A stretch of DNA of 64,000 bases from Maritimibacter alkaliphilus HTCC2654 (lineage in GTDB: Bacteria; Pseudomonadota; Alphaproteobacteria; Rhodobacterales; Rhodobacteraceae): assembly GCF_000152805.1 (NCBI RefSeq), contig NZ_AAMT01000016.1:1-64000 (forward strand). Direction: 5' to 3'. Made by a program: the position numbers and the translations under genes. This document shows positions 1 to 7,660 of the stretch, one piece after another (the stretch's first letter is position 1; each line of letters opens with the position of its first letter). The notes under the pieces were generated by a model, which saw only the letters and a list, made by a program, of their open reading frames with translations, was not told the origin of the DNA and searched no databases.

Positions 1-1728
1 CGCCTCTCCGGCCTCGGCGCGGTGAAGCGCGGCACCATGCGCAAGCCCAACTTCCGCGACGTGTTCTCGCGCTTCGCGGACGACATGCACGCCGAGGGCA
101 CCGCCGTCACCGCCCAGATCATCATGCAGGGGGCGCAGCCGCACTCGGCCTCGGGCGTGCTCGCCAACTACACCAACAACCAGCCCACCCACGTCCTGAC
201 CTATGACGAGATCCAGCGCACCATCGACGAATACGCCTTTACCGCGGCCGAGGCCGAGGCGGCGGGCTTCGACGGCGTGGAAATGCACGCGAACCACGAA
301 GACGTCATGCAGCTGTTCATCTCGCCCTACACCAACCGGCGCACCGATGCCTATGGCGGCGACTTCGACGCGCGGCTGCGCTTCCCGATGGAGGCCTTCG
401 CCGCCATGCGCGCCGTCACCGGCCCCGGCTTCGTCATCGGGATGCGCTTCAACATGGACGAGTTTTTCGAAGGCGGCTACGACCTCGCCGAAGGCATCCG
501 CATCGCACAAGCGTTCGAGGCGTCGGGTCATATCGACTACCTCCATTGCGTGATCGGCAACAACTGGGGCGCCCCCAGCTATGTCCAGCCGCATGTCTTC
601 GGACGTGCCCAGTGGGCCGAAATGGCGGGCAAGTTCCGCGCGGCGCTGTCGATCCCCGTCATCTACGGTGGCCGCGTCAGCGACCCCGAGGCGGGCGAAG
701 CCGTGCTTGCCGAGGGTCACGCCGATGTCGTCTCCATCGCCCGCGCGTTCTTCGCCGACGAGGATTTCGTCGCCAAGGCCCGCGCGGGGTCATCGGACAC
801 CATCCGCCCCTGCATCGGCTGCAACGATTGCCTGCACGCCGCCGCCATCGACGGCCTGCCCTTCGGCTGCTCCGTGAACCCCCGCGCGGGGCGCGAGGCC
901 GAGCCGGCCCCCGCCCCGGTCCCGTCACCGCGCCGCGTCACCGTTGTCGGCGGCGGTCCGGCGGGGATGGAGGCCGCCGCCGTCGCCGCCGAGCGCGGGC
1001 ATCACGTCACGCTGTGGGACCGCGCGCCCCAGCTTGGCGGCCTGATGCGCGTCGCGGGCGCGGTGCCGGAAAACGCGGCCTACCTCGCCTTCATCGACCA
1101 CCAGACCGCGCGCCTCACCGAAGCGGGCGTGAACCTGAAACTGGGGGAGGAGGCGACGGCGGACACGATCCTCGCGGACGCACCCGATGTGGTCCTGCTC
1201 GCCACGGGCACCCGGCCCCGCACCCTCGACGCCTCGGGCGTCGATGCACCCTTCGTGGTCGAGGGGCGCGACGTGCTGATGGGCACCGCCGACGTGGGCC
1301 GGAACGTCGTCGTCATCGCGCGCGAAGATCACATGCAGCCCCTGACCGTGACCAGCGCGCTTCTCGAACGCGGCTGCTCGGTCCGGGTCATCTATCAGAC
1401 ACCGGGCGTCGCGCCCGGCGTCGGCAAGTATTCCATCGGTGGCATTCTGGGCAAACTCACCGGACAGGGCGCGACATTCACCGTCATGACCCGCGTGGCC
1501 GCGATCGCTCCCGACAAACTCACGCTGAAATGTGTCTATTCCGGCGTGGAAAGCGAGATGACGGATTTCGACACCGTGGTTCTGGCCTGCGGCGGCACCC
1601 CCGATGCCGGGCTCTATGACGCCCTGAACGGCAAAGGCCCCGAGGTTCGGATCTTCGGCGATGCCTATGTGCCGAACCGCATCCTGCACGCCACGCGTCA
1701 GGCCTATGAAAACGCCTGCCTGATCTGA
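1..1728 (+). CDS. NADH:flavin oxidoreductase (old yellow enzyme / 2,4-dienoyl-CoA reductase type), 5' partial
   Basis: The frame is open from the first base, so the start lies upstream. The visible part is about 575 residues. It has the three parts of the OYE-like/dienoyl-CoA reductase family in order: an FMN-binding TIM barrel (codons 1-265, with the HANHED and YGG motifs), a 4Fe-4S cysteine cluster (Cys271, 274, 277 and 290 counted from base 1), and a C-terminal FAD/NAD(P) domain opening with a GGGPAG dinucleotide fold near codon 317. Family members reduce enoyl substrates or demethylate N-methylated amines such as trimethylamine or methylprolines; the sequence alone does not separate these. 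It converges on the replication initiator with two bases between stop codons. Confidence 0.85.
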   Translation, partial: RLSGLGAVKRGTMRKPNFRDVFSRFADDMHAEGTAVTAQIIMQGAQPHSASGVLANYTNNQPTHVLTYDEIQRTIDEYAFTAAEAEAAGFDGVEMHANHEDVMQLFISPYTNRRTDAYGGDFDARLRFPMEAFAAMRAVTGPGFVIGMRFNMDEFFEGGYDLAEGIRIAQAFEASGHIDYLHCVIGNNWGAPSYVQPHVFGRAQWAEMAGKFRAALSIPVIYGGRVSDPEAGEAVLAEGHADVVSIARAFFADEDFVAKARAGSSDTIRPCIGCNDCLHAAAIDGLPFGCSVNPRAGREAEPAPAPVPSPRRVTVVGGGPAGMEAAAVAAERGHHVTLWDRAPQLGGLMRVAGAVPENAAYLAFIDHQTARLTEAGVNLKLGEEATADTILADAPDVVLLATGTRPRTLDASGVDAPFVVEGRDVLMGTADVGRNVVVIAREDHMQPLTVTSALLERGCSVRVIYQTPGVAPGVGKYSIGGILGKLTGQGATFTVMTRVAAIAPDKLTLKCVYSGVESEMTDFDTVVLACGGTPDAGLYDALNGKGPEVRIFGDAYVPNRILHATRQAYENACLI

Positions 1729-1730
1729 GG

Positions 1731-2912
1731 CTACACCGCGTCCTCTTCGAAGGCCCCCGGCACGAGTTCCTCCCAGAACGCCGCGATCCGGTCGGCGTTC
1801 AGCGCGCTCATCCAGCCGTGCCGCTCGAAATCGTCGCGCGCCGCACCGTCGAGCCGCGACAGGAACATGCGCTTGTCCGCATCCCGCTGCGTCGGCGTGC
1901 GCCCCTCGACCAAGGCCTTGATCCGGGCCAGCCGCCGTGCCCGCTCGCTCGACGGGGCCGGGGTCGCGGCCCCCTGCCCTTCTCCGCCGTAATCCGCCTT
2001 GAGCGCCGCCGACAGATACCGCACCGGGTCACGCACCCCGTCCTGCCCGGCGACGTAATCGACTTTGCGCGTCACATAGGCCTCGCCATGTTCCGCGATC
2101 CACTGGCGCGCCAGCCTGTCGCTCACCCCAAGGTCGCGCAACCGCCGATAGACCGGGCCGTTGCGGATGCCCTCGCCGTCGTCCAGATCGAGGATCGCGA
2201 GCTGCGGGTTCTCTTCGATCAGGAACCGGATGTCGGTGACCTGCCGCCCCATCTTCTTTACCTCCGGCGTGACGATGATGTTCGACGTCTTGTTCACCTC
2301 GGCCACCGCGGGCTTGATGATCTTCGCGTTCAGGTGCTTGTAGCTTTCGTAATACGCGCTGTCGGCCACCCCCATGAGCCGCCGGAACAGATCGAGCGAC
2401 CACCACCCGGTGCTCCCCGTCCGCACGAAGCGGTAACAGTTCTCATAAAGCGCCAGCGCGTGACCCGATGTGAAACGCCGCTGGATGTTCAGGTTGATAA
2501 GCGCAAAAACTTTCGGATCGTGCAGCTTCTCGGCCAGCGCGTCGGAATAGGCGTATTCGCAGATCCCGCCCTTGAGCTTGGCATAGGACAAAAGCGAGGA
2601 CACGCCCCACTCCTGCCGCCCCTGCTCATCCAGCATGTCCCATTCCGCCACCGTCTCGGCCAGCCCGCGCAGGCTGTCCTTGAGCGTGTCGAAATCGTTG
2701 GAATTGTAGCCGATCATCATGCACAGCGTGCGCGCGTCGATCTGGTGGCGGCGGCTGGTGGTCAGCGTGTCATAGGCGTTGAGCAGCAGCACATTGCTCA
2801 ATTTCCGCTGTAATAGAGTCAGTTTTCCCGACACGTGAATGGCCGCCACGTGTTTCTTCACGGCCCCGCGTCTAAGGGAACCGGTCAGCCGATCCCGCGC
2901 AATCTCGTCCAT
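1731..2912 (-). CDS. repB: Plasmid replication initiator, Rep_3 (RepB-type) family
   Basis: A 393-residue protein with the tandem winged-helix layout of Rep_3 initiators. WH1 spans about residues 25-165 (LTLLQRKLSNVLLLNAY opening, then the GYNSND segment). WH2 spans about 170-260 (WWSLDLFRRLMG, followed by an LNAKIIKPAVAEVN helix). The C-terminal third is basic and helical. These proteins bind iterons and open the origin. The gene is transcribed away from parA-parB, with an iteron-bearing gap between them, which is the layout of RepB-type plasmids of Rhodobacterales. It starts with ATG at 2912 behind a weak AGGTGA-like site. An inverted repeat that contains an iteron core lies 79-144 bases upstream and is a likely autoregulatory operator. 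Confidence 0.85.
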   Translation of the reverse strand: MDEIARDRLTGSLRRGAVKKHVAAIHVSGKLTLLQRKLSNVLLLNAYDTLTTSRRHQIDARTLCMMIGYNSNDFDTLKDSLRGLAETVAEWDMLDEQGRQEWGVSSLLSYAKLKGGICEYAYSDALAEKLHDPKVFALINLNIQRRFTSGHALALYENCYRFVRTGSTGWWSLDLFRRLMGVADSAYYESYKHLNAKIIKPAVAEVNKTSNIIVTPEVKKMGRQVTDIRFLIEENPQLAILDLDDGEGIRNGPVYRRLRDLGVSDRLARQWIAEHGEAYVTRKVDYVAGQDGVRDPVRYLSAALKADYGGEGQGAATPAPSSERARRLARIKALVEGRTPTQRDADKRMFLSRLDGAARDDFERHGWMSALNADRIAAFWEELVPGAFEEDAV

Positions 2913-2990
2913 ACTGTCACCTGCTCGTTCTTTTTCTTCAGTCTCCGCGATAAGGCACCCGCGATCAAGTCTGCTCTTGGCACCTATAGG

Positions 2991-3056
2991 CCCGTCCCGT
3001 ATCCGGGTTCCTGACGTGTCGAGCCACGGGCGAAAGGAACCCGCCTACGGGACGGG
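2991..3056. repeat. Long inverted repeat containing iteron core (initiator operator candidate)
   Basis: Left arm 2991-3012 and right arm 3035-3056 are each 22 bases and match at 20 of 22 positions when one is reverse complemented. The spacer (3013-3034) is also 22 bases. The left arm contains CCCGTATCCGGGTTCCT, nearly identical to the direct repeat at 3164-3180. Rep_3 initiators often bind such inverted iterons as dimers to repress their own gene. The position upstream of the initiator start fits this; the role is inferred. Confidence 0.6.
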
Positions 3057-3058
3057 GC

Positions 3059-3067
3059 TGTGGACAA
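3059..3067 (-). promoter_or_regulatory. DnaA-box-like 9-mer
   Basis: The minus strand reads TTGTCCACA, one base away from the canonical TTATCCACA. It lies between the inverted repeat and the iterons, where host DnaA commonly assists iteron plasmids. A single 9-mer with one mismatch is only modest evidence. Confidence 0.4.
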
Positions 3068-3123
3068 GTCCGGGCGCCGGAGTCGGAAAAGGCCCTAATA
3101 CGGCAGAAAACCCTTGTTTCCGA

Positions 3124-3229
3124 ACGAATCGCCGCCCCTGCCCTGCGAATCGGAGTCCCTCCTCCCGTATCCGGGTGCCTTTCATCCCGATCTCAGGCGC
3201 CCTTCGACCCGTATTCAGGTCCGCTTTTG
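3124..3229. repeat. Iteron array, period 20-22 bp
   Basis: Three clear units start at 3164 (CCCGTATCCGGGTGCCT), 3186 (CCCGATCTCAGGCGCCC) and 3208 (CCCGTATTCAGGTCCGC), exactly 22 bases apart. Two weaker related units lie upstream (3124-3139 and 3145-3160), and a trace of another begins at 3230. Spacing of about two helical turns is what initiator arrays show, because successive sites then face the same side of the helix. Confidence 0.6.
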
Positions 3230-3234
3230 GCCGT

Positions 3235-3274
3235 AAGACTTTGGAAAATCGACATTTCCCTCGGCCAAAGTCTT
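3235..3274. repeat. Inverted repeat upstream of parA
   Basis: AAGACTTTGG (3235-3244) and CCAAAGTCTT (3265-3274) are perfect 10-base arms with a 20-base spacer. They overlap the AT-richer end of the origin gap, about 150 bases before parA. This could be a parAB operator bound by ParA through its N-terminal DNA-binding region, or an origin element. Confidence 0.4.
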
Positions 3275-3427
3275 TAAAGTCCTGAAAGAAAACCTAAACG
3301 GGGCGGTCTGTGCTTTCTGAATTCTTCAGGATTCTTCGATGCACAATCCAAACCGATTCACTTGTGCCCCGGCATGTGCGATAGTTTCCACGATATCGCA
3401 GGAAATAGCGAACATTGAGAGGCACTC

Positions 3428-4825
3428 ATGGCACCAAAATCTCCGGGCAAACAGGATCTCCCCCCCTACTTCAACATCGATCCGGGTTTCGCCGCGAAAC
3501 GTCTGGCCGATCCTATCGAGACGTCCCGATTCGCAAAAGCCGCCGCCTTCGCTATGCGCGGCCGCGACGACCTCGCCAAACGCGGCTATGCGCCCGACGG
3601 CAACAAACGGCTCCGCAAGTTCTCGATCTGGGAAATCACTCGCTACCTGATCCCCGTCGCCGCCGCCCATCTGCGGCGTGTGCTGAAGGCCAACCCCGAT
3701 CTCCCGCAGGGCGAGGGCGAAGCGGGGGCGAAGTGGTTCACGCTGGAAGAGGTGATGGAGATTCGCGACCACTTCGCCACCGAGGGCGCCTCCGGCAAAG
3801 CCTACAAATCGTGGCGGCCCGAGGGGCTTCCGGCCAAGGTCGTGGCAGTCGCGAATTTCAAAGGCGGCGTCGGCAAGACCTCGACCGCCGCCCATCTCGC
3901 GATGAGCGCGGCGCTCGACGGCTATAAGGTGCTCGTGATCGACCTCGACAGCCAGGGGTCGATGACCTCGATCCTCGGCGGCAAGGTCGAGGACGAATGG
4001 ATGACCGCCTTCCCCCTGATCGCGCGCGATTTCGCCAAGACCCTGACCGCCGAGAACGAGGTGCGCGAACGCTCCGGGCAGGCCCCCTACCCGTTCGACG
4101 AAAGCCTGACCGAGGCGATGCAGGTTTCGCCGCGAAACCTCGTCCAGAAGACGCACTGGCCCAACATCGACCTGATCGGCGCGCAGCTGAACCTTTACTG
4201 GGCCGAATTTCAGGTGCCCGTCTGGCGGATGCAGGTCCGGTCCTGGGCGCTGTGGGATGCGCTCCAGAACGCGCTGGAGGATGGGGGGCTGCTGGATGAA
4301 TACGACATCATCCTCCTCGATACGCCCCCTGCCCTCGGATACCTCACGATCAACGCGCTGGCCGCCGCCGACATTCTGCTCGTGCCTCTGGGGGCGTCGT
4401 TCCTCGAATTCGATTCGACGGGCCGGTTCTTCGACATGATCTATTCCACCTTCGCCTCGATCGAGGAGGGTGAGAACCGGGTCAGGCGGCGCGACAACCT
4501 GCCGGAAATGCAGTTCGAATGGGATGCCGTCCGGGCCATCATCACCCGGTTCGACGCCGGACAGCAGGCAGATCTGGCGAACGTGATCCAGGCCTATTTC
4601 GGCGACTTCATGACCGCCTACCGGCAGGAGCTGACCGCTATGGTCGGACAGGCGGGCGAGCAGGTATCGGGGATATACGAGACCGATTACCGCGACTTCA
4701 ACCGCGAGACCTATGTCCGTGGGCGCGAGACGTTCGACGGCACATGGGCCGAGGTCAAATCGCTGATCCTCGGGTCGTGGTGGCGCGATCAACAGATGGA
4801 AAACGCGGAAAGCGAGGAGGCGTGA
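3428..4825 (+). CDS. parA: ParA partition ATPase (type Ia, large form)
   Basis: A 465-residue Walker-type partition ATPase that moves plasmid copies by patterning on the nucleoid. The deviant Walker A motif KGGVGKT is at residues 145-151, the DSQGS switch near 174-178, and the LLDTPP Walker B region near 296-301. The roughly 135-residue N-terminal extension before the ATPase core marks the large type Ia ParA class, in which that part binds the operator and represses parAB. parB follows after three bases. Two parS-like palindromes lie inside the gene (3486-3500 and 4123-4139) and are read in different frames. Confidence 0.93.
   Translation: MAPKSPGKQDLPPYFNIDPGFAAKRLADPIETSRFAKAAAFAMRGRDDLAKRGYAPDGNKRLRKFSIWEITRYLIPVAAAHLRRVLKANPDLPQGEGEAGAKWFTLEEVMEIRDHFATEGASGKAYKSWRPEGLPAKVVAVANFKGGVGKTSTAAHLAMSAALDGYKVLVIDLDSQGSMTSILGGKVEDEWMTAFPLIARDFAKTLTAENEVRERSGQAPYPFDESLTEAMQVSPRNLVQKTHWPNIDLIGAQLNLYWAEFQVPVWRMQVRSWALWDALQNALEDGGLLDEYDIILLDTPPALGYLTINALAAADILLVPLGASFLEFDSTGRFFDMIYSTFASIEEGENRVRRRDNLPEMQFEWDAVRAIITRFDAGQQADLANVIQAYFGDFMTAYRQELTAMVGQAGEQVSGIYETDYRDFNRETYVRGRETFDGTWAEVKSLILGSWWRDQQMENAESEEA
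3485..3501. promoter_or_regulatory. parS-like palindrome 1 (inside parA 5' end)
   Basis: GTTTCGC-C-GCGAAAC at 3486-3500 is a perfect palindrome with a single central base. It matches the outer arms of the classical chromosomal parS (GTTTCACGTGAAAC). It encodes G-F-A-A-K of ParA in the reading frame ggt-ttc-gcc-gcg-aaa. The same sequence recurs at 4123 and 5911. The role as a ParB site is inferred from repetition and location. Confidence 0.55.
4123..4139. promoter_or_regulatory. parS-like palindrome 2 (middle of parA)
   Basis: GGTTTCGCCGCGAAACC is a perfect palindrome with 8-base arms around one central C. Here it is read as Q-V-S-P-R-N (cag-gtt-tcg-ccg-cga-aac), a different frame from the first copy. 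Protein constraint therefore cannot explain why the two DNA sequences agree. Confidence 0.55.
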
Positions 4826-4828
4826 TAG

Positions 4829-5908
4829 ATGGCCAAGCGACGTAAACTCGAAGCGCCGAGCGCCGATGATCTGACCCGGCTCGAAGCGGAGTTCCAGCGC
4901 GACACACCGCTCAAGGGGCCGATGTCGGCCCCCATCGCGCAAGTGGCCGCCGACACCGCACAGGCCGCCGATCTGCGCTCGACCGAGGAGCGGGCGGAGG
5001 CCGCGCGCAACCGGACCGATGCGGAGCGGCTGCGCGAGGCCGAGGAGGCGGGGCGGCTGATCGTGGAAATCCCGCTCGACGAGATCGACGAGATGGCCGT
5101 GATCCGCGACCGCATGTCGATGGATGCCGAGGAGTTGGAGGAACTCAAAAGGTCCATCGCATCGCATGGTCTGCGCCTGCCGATCGAAGTGTTCGAGCGG
5201 TCCGAGCCGGGCGGCGAAAAGCGGTATGGCCTGTTGTCGGGATACCGTCGGTTCATGGCCATGCGCAGCCTGCGGGAATTGTGGAGCGGGGACCGCTACG
5301 GCGCGATCCGGGCCGTCGTGCGCGACCCCGGCGCGATGGGCGGCACCTTCGTGGCGATGGTCGAAGAGAACGAGGTGCGCGCCGATCTGAGCCATTTCGA
5401 ACGCGGGCGCATTTCGGTGCTGGCCGCGCAGGAGGGCGCGTTCGTCAACACCGAGGCGGCGGTCGATGCGCTGTTCGCGACGGGGTCCAAGGCCAAGCGG
5501 TCCAAGATCCGGTCCTTCGCGCTGATCTTCGAGGAGTTGGGCGACATGCTCGTCTTTCCCGAAAGCCTGCGCGAAAAGGACGGTCTGAAACTCGCCTCGG
5601 CGCTTCGGTCCGGGGGTGAGGCGGCGCTGCGCGATGCGCTGGCGCAGGCGGCACCCGACACGCCGGAGGATGAGCTACAGGTGATCCTGTCGACCATCGA
5701 GGCGATGACCCCCGCAGCCGTCGATCCGTCGCGCGGCGGGCGGCCCAAGCGGAGCACGACGCGCAGCCGCACGACCGATGCCGGGGTGCGGGTCGAGGTC
5801 GAGCAGGACGGCTCCGACTGGGTGCTGCGGCTGTCGGGCGAGCGGGTCAACGGCGAGTTGATGCGCACCATCGCACAGGAGGTCGAGGGGCTACTGTCAC
5901 GCGCCTGA
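4829..5908 (+). CDS. parB: ParB partition protein
   Basis: A 359-residue centromere-binding protein. The ParB/Sulfiredoxin-like nuclease-fold region lies at about residues 70-185, beginning with the IPLDEID strand and including a LLSGYRRFMAM segment at the position of the usual GERRxRA nucleotide-binding motif. A helix-turn-helix region follows at about 190-260. A basic linker rich in Arg, Ser and Thr comes next, then a short C-terminal dimerisation part. The altered G-E-R-R box (SGYRR) may affect CTP use. It is translated just after parA (three-base gap). A parS-like palindrome begins two bases after its stop codon. Confidence 0.9.
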   Translation: MAKRRKLEAPSADDLTRLEAEFQRDTPLKGPMSAPIAQVAADTAQAADLRSTEERAEAARNRTDAERLREAEEAGRLIVEIPLDEIDEMAVIRDRMSMDAEELEELKRSIASHGLRLPIEVFERSEPGGEKRYGLLSGYRRFMAMRSLRELWSGDRYGAIRAVVRDPGAMGGTFVAMVEENEVRADLSHFERGRISVLAAQEGAFVNTEAAVDALFATGSKAKRSKIRSFALIFEELGDMLVFPESLREKDGLKLASALRSGGEAALRDALAQAAPDTPEDELQVILSTIEAMTPAAVDPSRGGRPKRSTTRSRTTDAGVRVEVEQDGSDWVLRLSGERVNGELMRTIAQEVEGLLSRA

Positions 5909-5910
5909 CA

Positions 5911-5927
5911 GGTTTCGCGGCGAAACC
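5911..5927. promoter_or_regulatory. parS-like palindrome 3 (just after parB)
   Basis: GGTTTCGCGGCGAAACC is a perfect palindrome with 8-base arms around one central G. It is the only one of the three copies outside a coding region, and lies where many plasmids keep their centromere, directly downstream of parB. It differs from copy 2 only in the central base. Confidence 0.6.
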
Positions 5928-5943
5928 AAAGGTTAACGAAGAG

Positions 5944-5967
5944 GGCCCGCATCGCGCGGGCCTTTTT
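5944..5967 (+). terminator. Rho-independent terminator of parAB
   Basis: GGCCCGC (5944-5950) pairs with GCGGGCC (5956-5962) around a five-base loop and is followed by TTTTT. It stands 36 bases after the parB stop and would end the parAB transcript. Confidence 0.8.
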
Positions 5968-6084
5968 GGTTTCTCAAACCTGCTGTCTGGGTGAGGGTCA
6001 CGAGGAAGCGGGCAATCCGGCAGGGTGGGGCGGTTTGGTCCCTATTTTGTGGAGAAAAGCGCCGCGCCGCTGTAGGCTCGACGC

Positions 6085-6969
6085 ATGAAAGCCAACCGGC
6101 CCGATCCCGACAAGGACACAGCCACCCTACCGCCCGTGGCGCGCTGTGTCACCCCCGCGCGTGCGGAAACCCCTGAGGATGTTGCGTTTCTGTCGGGCGC
6201 GGCGCTGGCGCAGCTTCATGTCGCGCTGGGTCATGCGGACCTGCCGCATGCCCTGCTGCGCGAGCGGCTGGCCCTTGGCGCGGCCGAGGCGTGCGTCGCC
6301 TTCGCCGGGCGGTCGGAGCGGGGGCCCGACCTGCGGGACGCGGTGCATCTGATGCGCCCCGGCGACCTGCCGGGACCGGCGGGCGAGACCTATGTGGCGT
6401 GGCGGCGAGCGGTCGAGCGGCCCGTGTCGGTCGCCGCGCTGCACCGTGCCCTGCCGGAGCAGTCCGGCGCGGCGATTGCGGCGTGGTTGGACGCGGGGCA
6501 GGGGGCGCCAATCCGGCGGGCCGCGCAAACGCTGGAGACGGTGCTGGAGTCCGTGCCGCGGGGCGAGGCCACCGCCCTGATCCTTGCCGATGCGGCGCTT
6601 GCGCGGGCGCTTGGCTGGGGTCATGCGGTGCCGCTTCTGGCGGCCGGGTTGAAGCGGGCCGATCTGCGAAAGACCGGGGCGGAAATACGGACGGCCTGTC
6701 ACCGCGCGGTGACCGTCACGGCCATCGACGCGGTGCGGAAGGCTGCCGATCTGACGCGGCGGGCCGCGCATCTGCGGGCGGTCGCGCCGAAGCTGCGGGC
6801 CAAGGGGGCAGGGGCGGCGGTCAACCTGTTCCTGACCCGCGATGCGGTGGCGGCTGCGGCTCTGCCGCTGCCGGATCGGGCGGCGCGGCGGTTGTGTGAC
6901 CGGCTGGTCGATCTGGGTGCGATCCGCGAGTTGACCGGGCGCGAGACGTTCCGGCTTTACGGGGTCTGA
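6085..6969 (+). CDS. DUF1403 family protein
   Basis: A 294-residue, mostly helical protein that fits the DUF1403 family by eye: an FLSGAALAQL start, then LRERLAL and LRDAVHLMRPGD blocks. The last 45 residues (LPLPDRAARRLCDRLVDLGAI, then TGRETFRLYG) look like a winged helix. It is followed after three bases by a ScpB-like gene and stands next to parAB. ScpB normally works with the kleisin ScpA and SMC. Kleisins also end in a winged helix, so this protein could be a plasmid-borne kleisin-like partner; that is inference only. No biochemical function is known to me. It starts with ATG behind no strong ribosome site. Confidence 0.75.
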   Translation: MKANRPDPDKDTATLPPVARCVTPARAETPEDVAFLSGAALAQLHVALGHADLPHALLRERLALGAAEACVAFAGRSERGPDLRDAVHLMRPGDLPGPAGETYVAWRRAVERPVSVAALHRALPEQSGAAIAAWLDAGQGAPIRRAAQTLETVLESVPRGEATALILADAALARALGWGHAVPLLAAGLKRADLRKTGAEIRTACHRAVTVTAIDAVRKAADLTRRAAHLRAVAPKLRAKGAGAAVNLFLTRDAVAAAALPLPDRAARRLCDRLVDLGAIRELTGRETFRLYGV

Positions 6970-6972
6970 GCG

Positions 6973-7566
6973 ATGGGCGGGGACGATCTGGATCGGGAGT
7001 TGTCGGACCTGTCGCCGGAGCTGCGCTGGCGGGACTGGATGGGCCGGGTGGAGGCGGTGCTGTTCGCCTCGGCCGCGCCCGTGGGGCGGGAGGATCTGGC
7101 GCGGGTGGTGGGGCAGGGGGTGTCGGTCGATCTGCTGATCGACGACCTTGCCGCAGACCTCGAGGGCCGGGCGTTCGAGGTGGTGCGGGTCGGCGAGGGA
7201 TGGATGCTGCGCACGCGCGTCGCCTATGCGCCTGCGATCCGGGCGGCGGCGGATGTGGGCGGTCAGTCGCTGGACCTCAGGGCCTTCGACGTGGCTGTGC
7301 TGGCCGCCATCGCCTATCACCAGCCGATCACGCGGGACGGGCTGGCGGAGATCTTCGGTCGCACCATCAGCCGCGAGTTGATCGGGCGGCTGCATGACCG
7401 TGGATTGATCGGGACAGGGCCGCGCAGCCCCCGGCGCGGCGCGCCCTATACCTTCGTCACCACGCAGGGCTTTCTTGCGGCGTTCGGGCTGGAAAGCCTT
7501 GCCGATCTGCCGGACCGGGAGATGTGGGAGGATGCGGGGCTGGGGTCCGGCGGGCGAGGCGCCTGA
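6973..7566 (+). CDS. ScpB-like segregation and condensation protein
   Basis: A 197-residue ScpB homologue with two predicted winged-helix repeats: about residues 20-95 (VEAVLFASAAPV, then LIDDLAADLEGRAFEVVRVGEGW) and about 105-180 (DVAVLAAIAYHQPITR, then ISRELIGRLHDRGLI). Chromosomal ScpB binds ScpA to complete the SMC condensin. Here the upstream partner is DUF1403 and no scpA or smc is visible. The tight coupling suggests the two proteins act together, probably in plasmid organisation or segregation. Confidence 0.8.
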   Translation: MGGDDLDRELSDLSPELRWRDWMGRVEAVLFASAAPVGREDLARVVGQGVSVDLLIDDLAADLEGRAFEVVRVGEGWMLRTRVAYAPAIRAAADVGGQSLDLRAFDVAVLAAIAYHQPITRDGLAEIFGRTISRELIGRLHDRGLIGTGPRSPRRGAPYTFVTTQGFLAAFGLESLADLPDREMWEDAGLGSGGRGA

Positions 7567-7660
7567 TATATTGATACGTTCGATGCAAGTGATCCAACCT
7601 GTCAATTTCACAAATACTCGGGTGGTGCCTACGGTTCGCGGCGAACAGGGAGGGGACAGC

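Larger units (their letters stand above)
2913..3427. other. Rep-par intergenic region, probable replication origin
   Basis: This gap of about 515 bases between the divergent initiator and parA holds no convincing gene. It contains, in order from the initiator side, a long inverted repeat (2991-3056), a DnaA-box-like 9-mer (3059-3067), three clear and some weaker 20-22 bp direct repeats (3124-3229), and an AT-richer stretch with a further inverted repeat (about 3225-3300). Iterons, a DnaA box and an AT-rich block next to a Rep_3 gene are the standard parts of an iteron origin. The exact unwinding site cannot be placed by eye. Confidence 0.7.

Noticed and set aside
3326-5395. A 689-codon open frame on the minus strand opposite parA and parB
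   Set aside because: parA and parB are unambiguous. The antisense translation has no recognisable domain and follows the third-position GC bias of the opposite strand.
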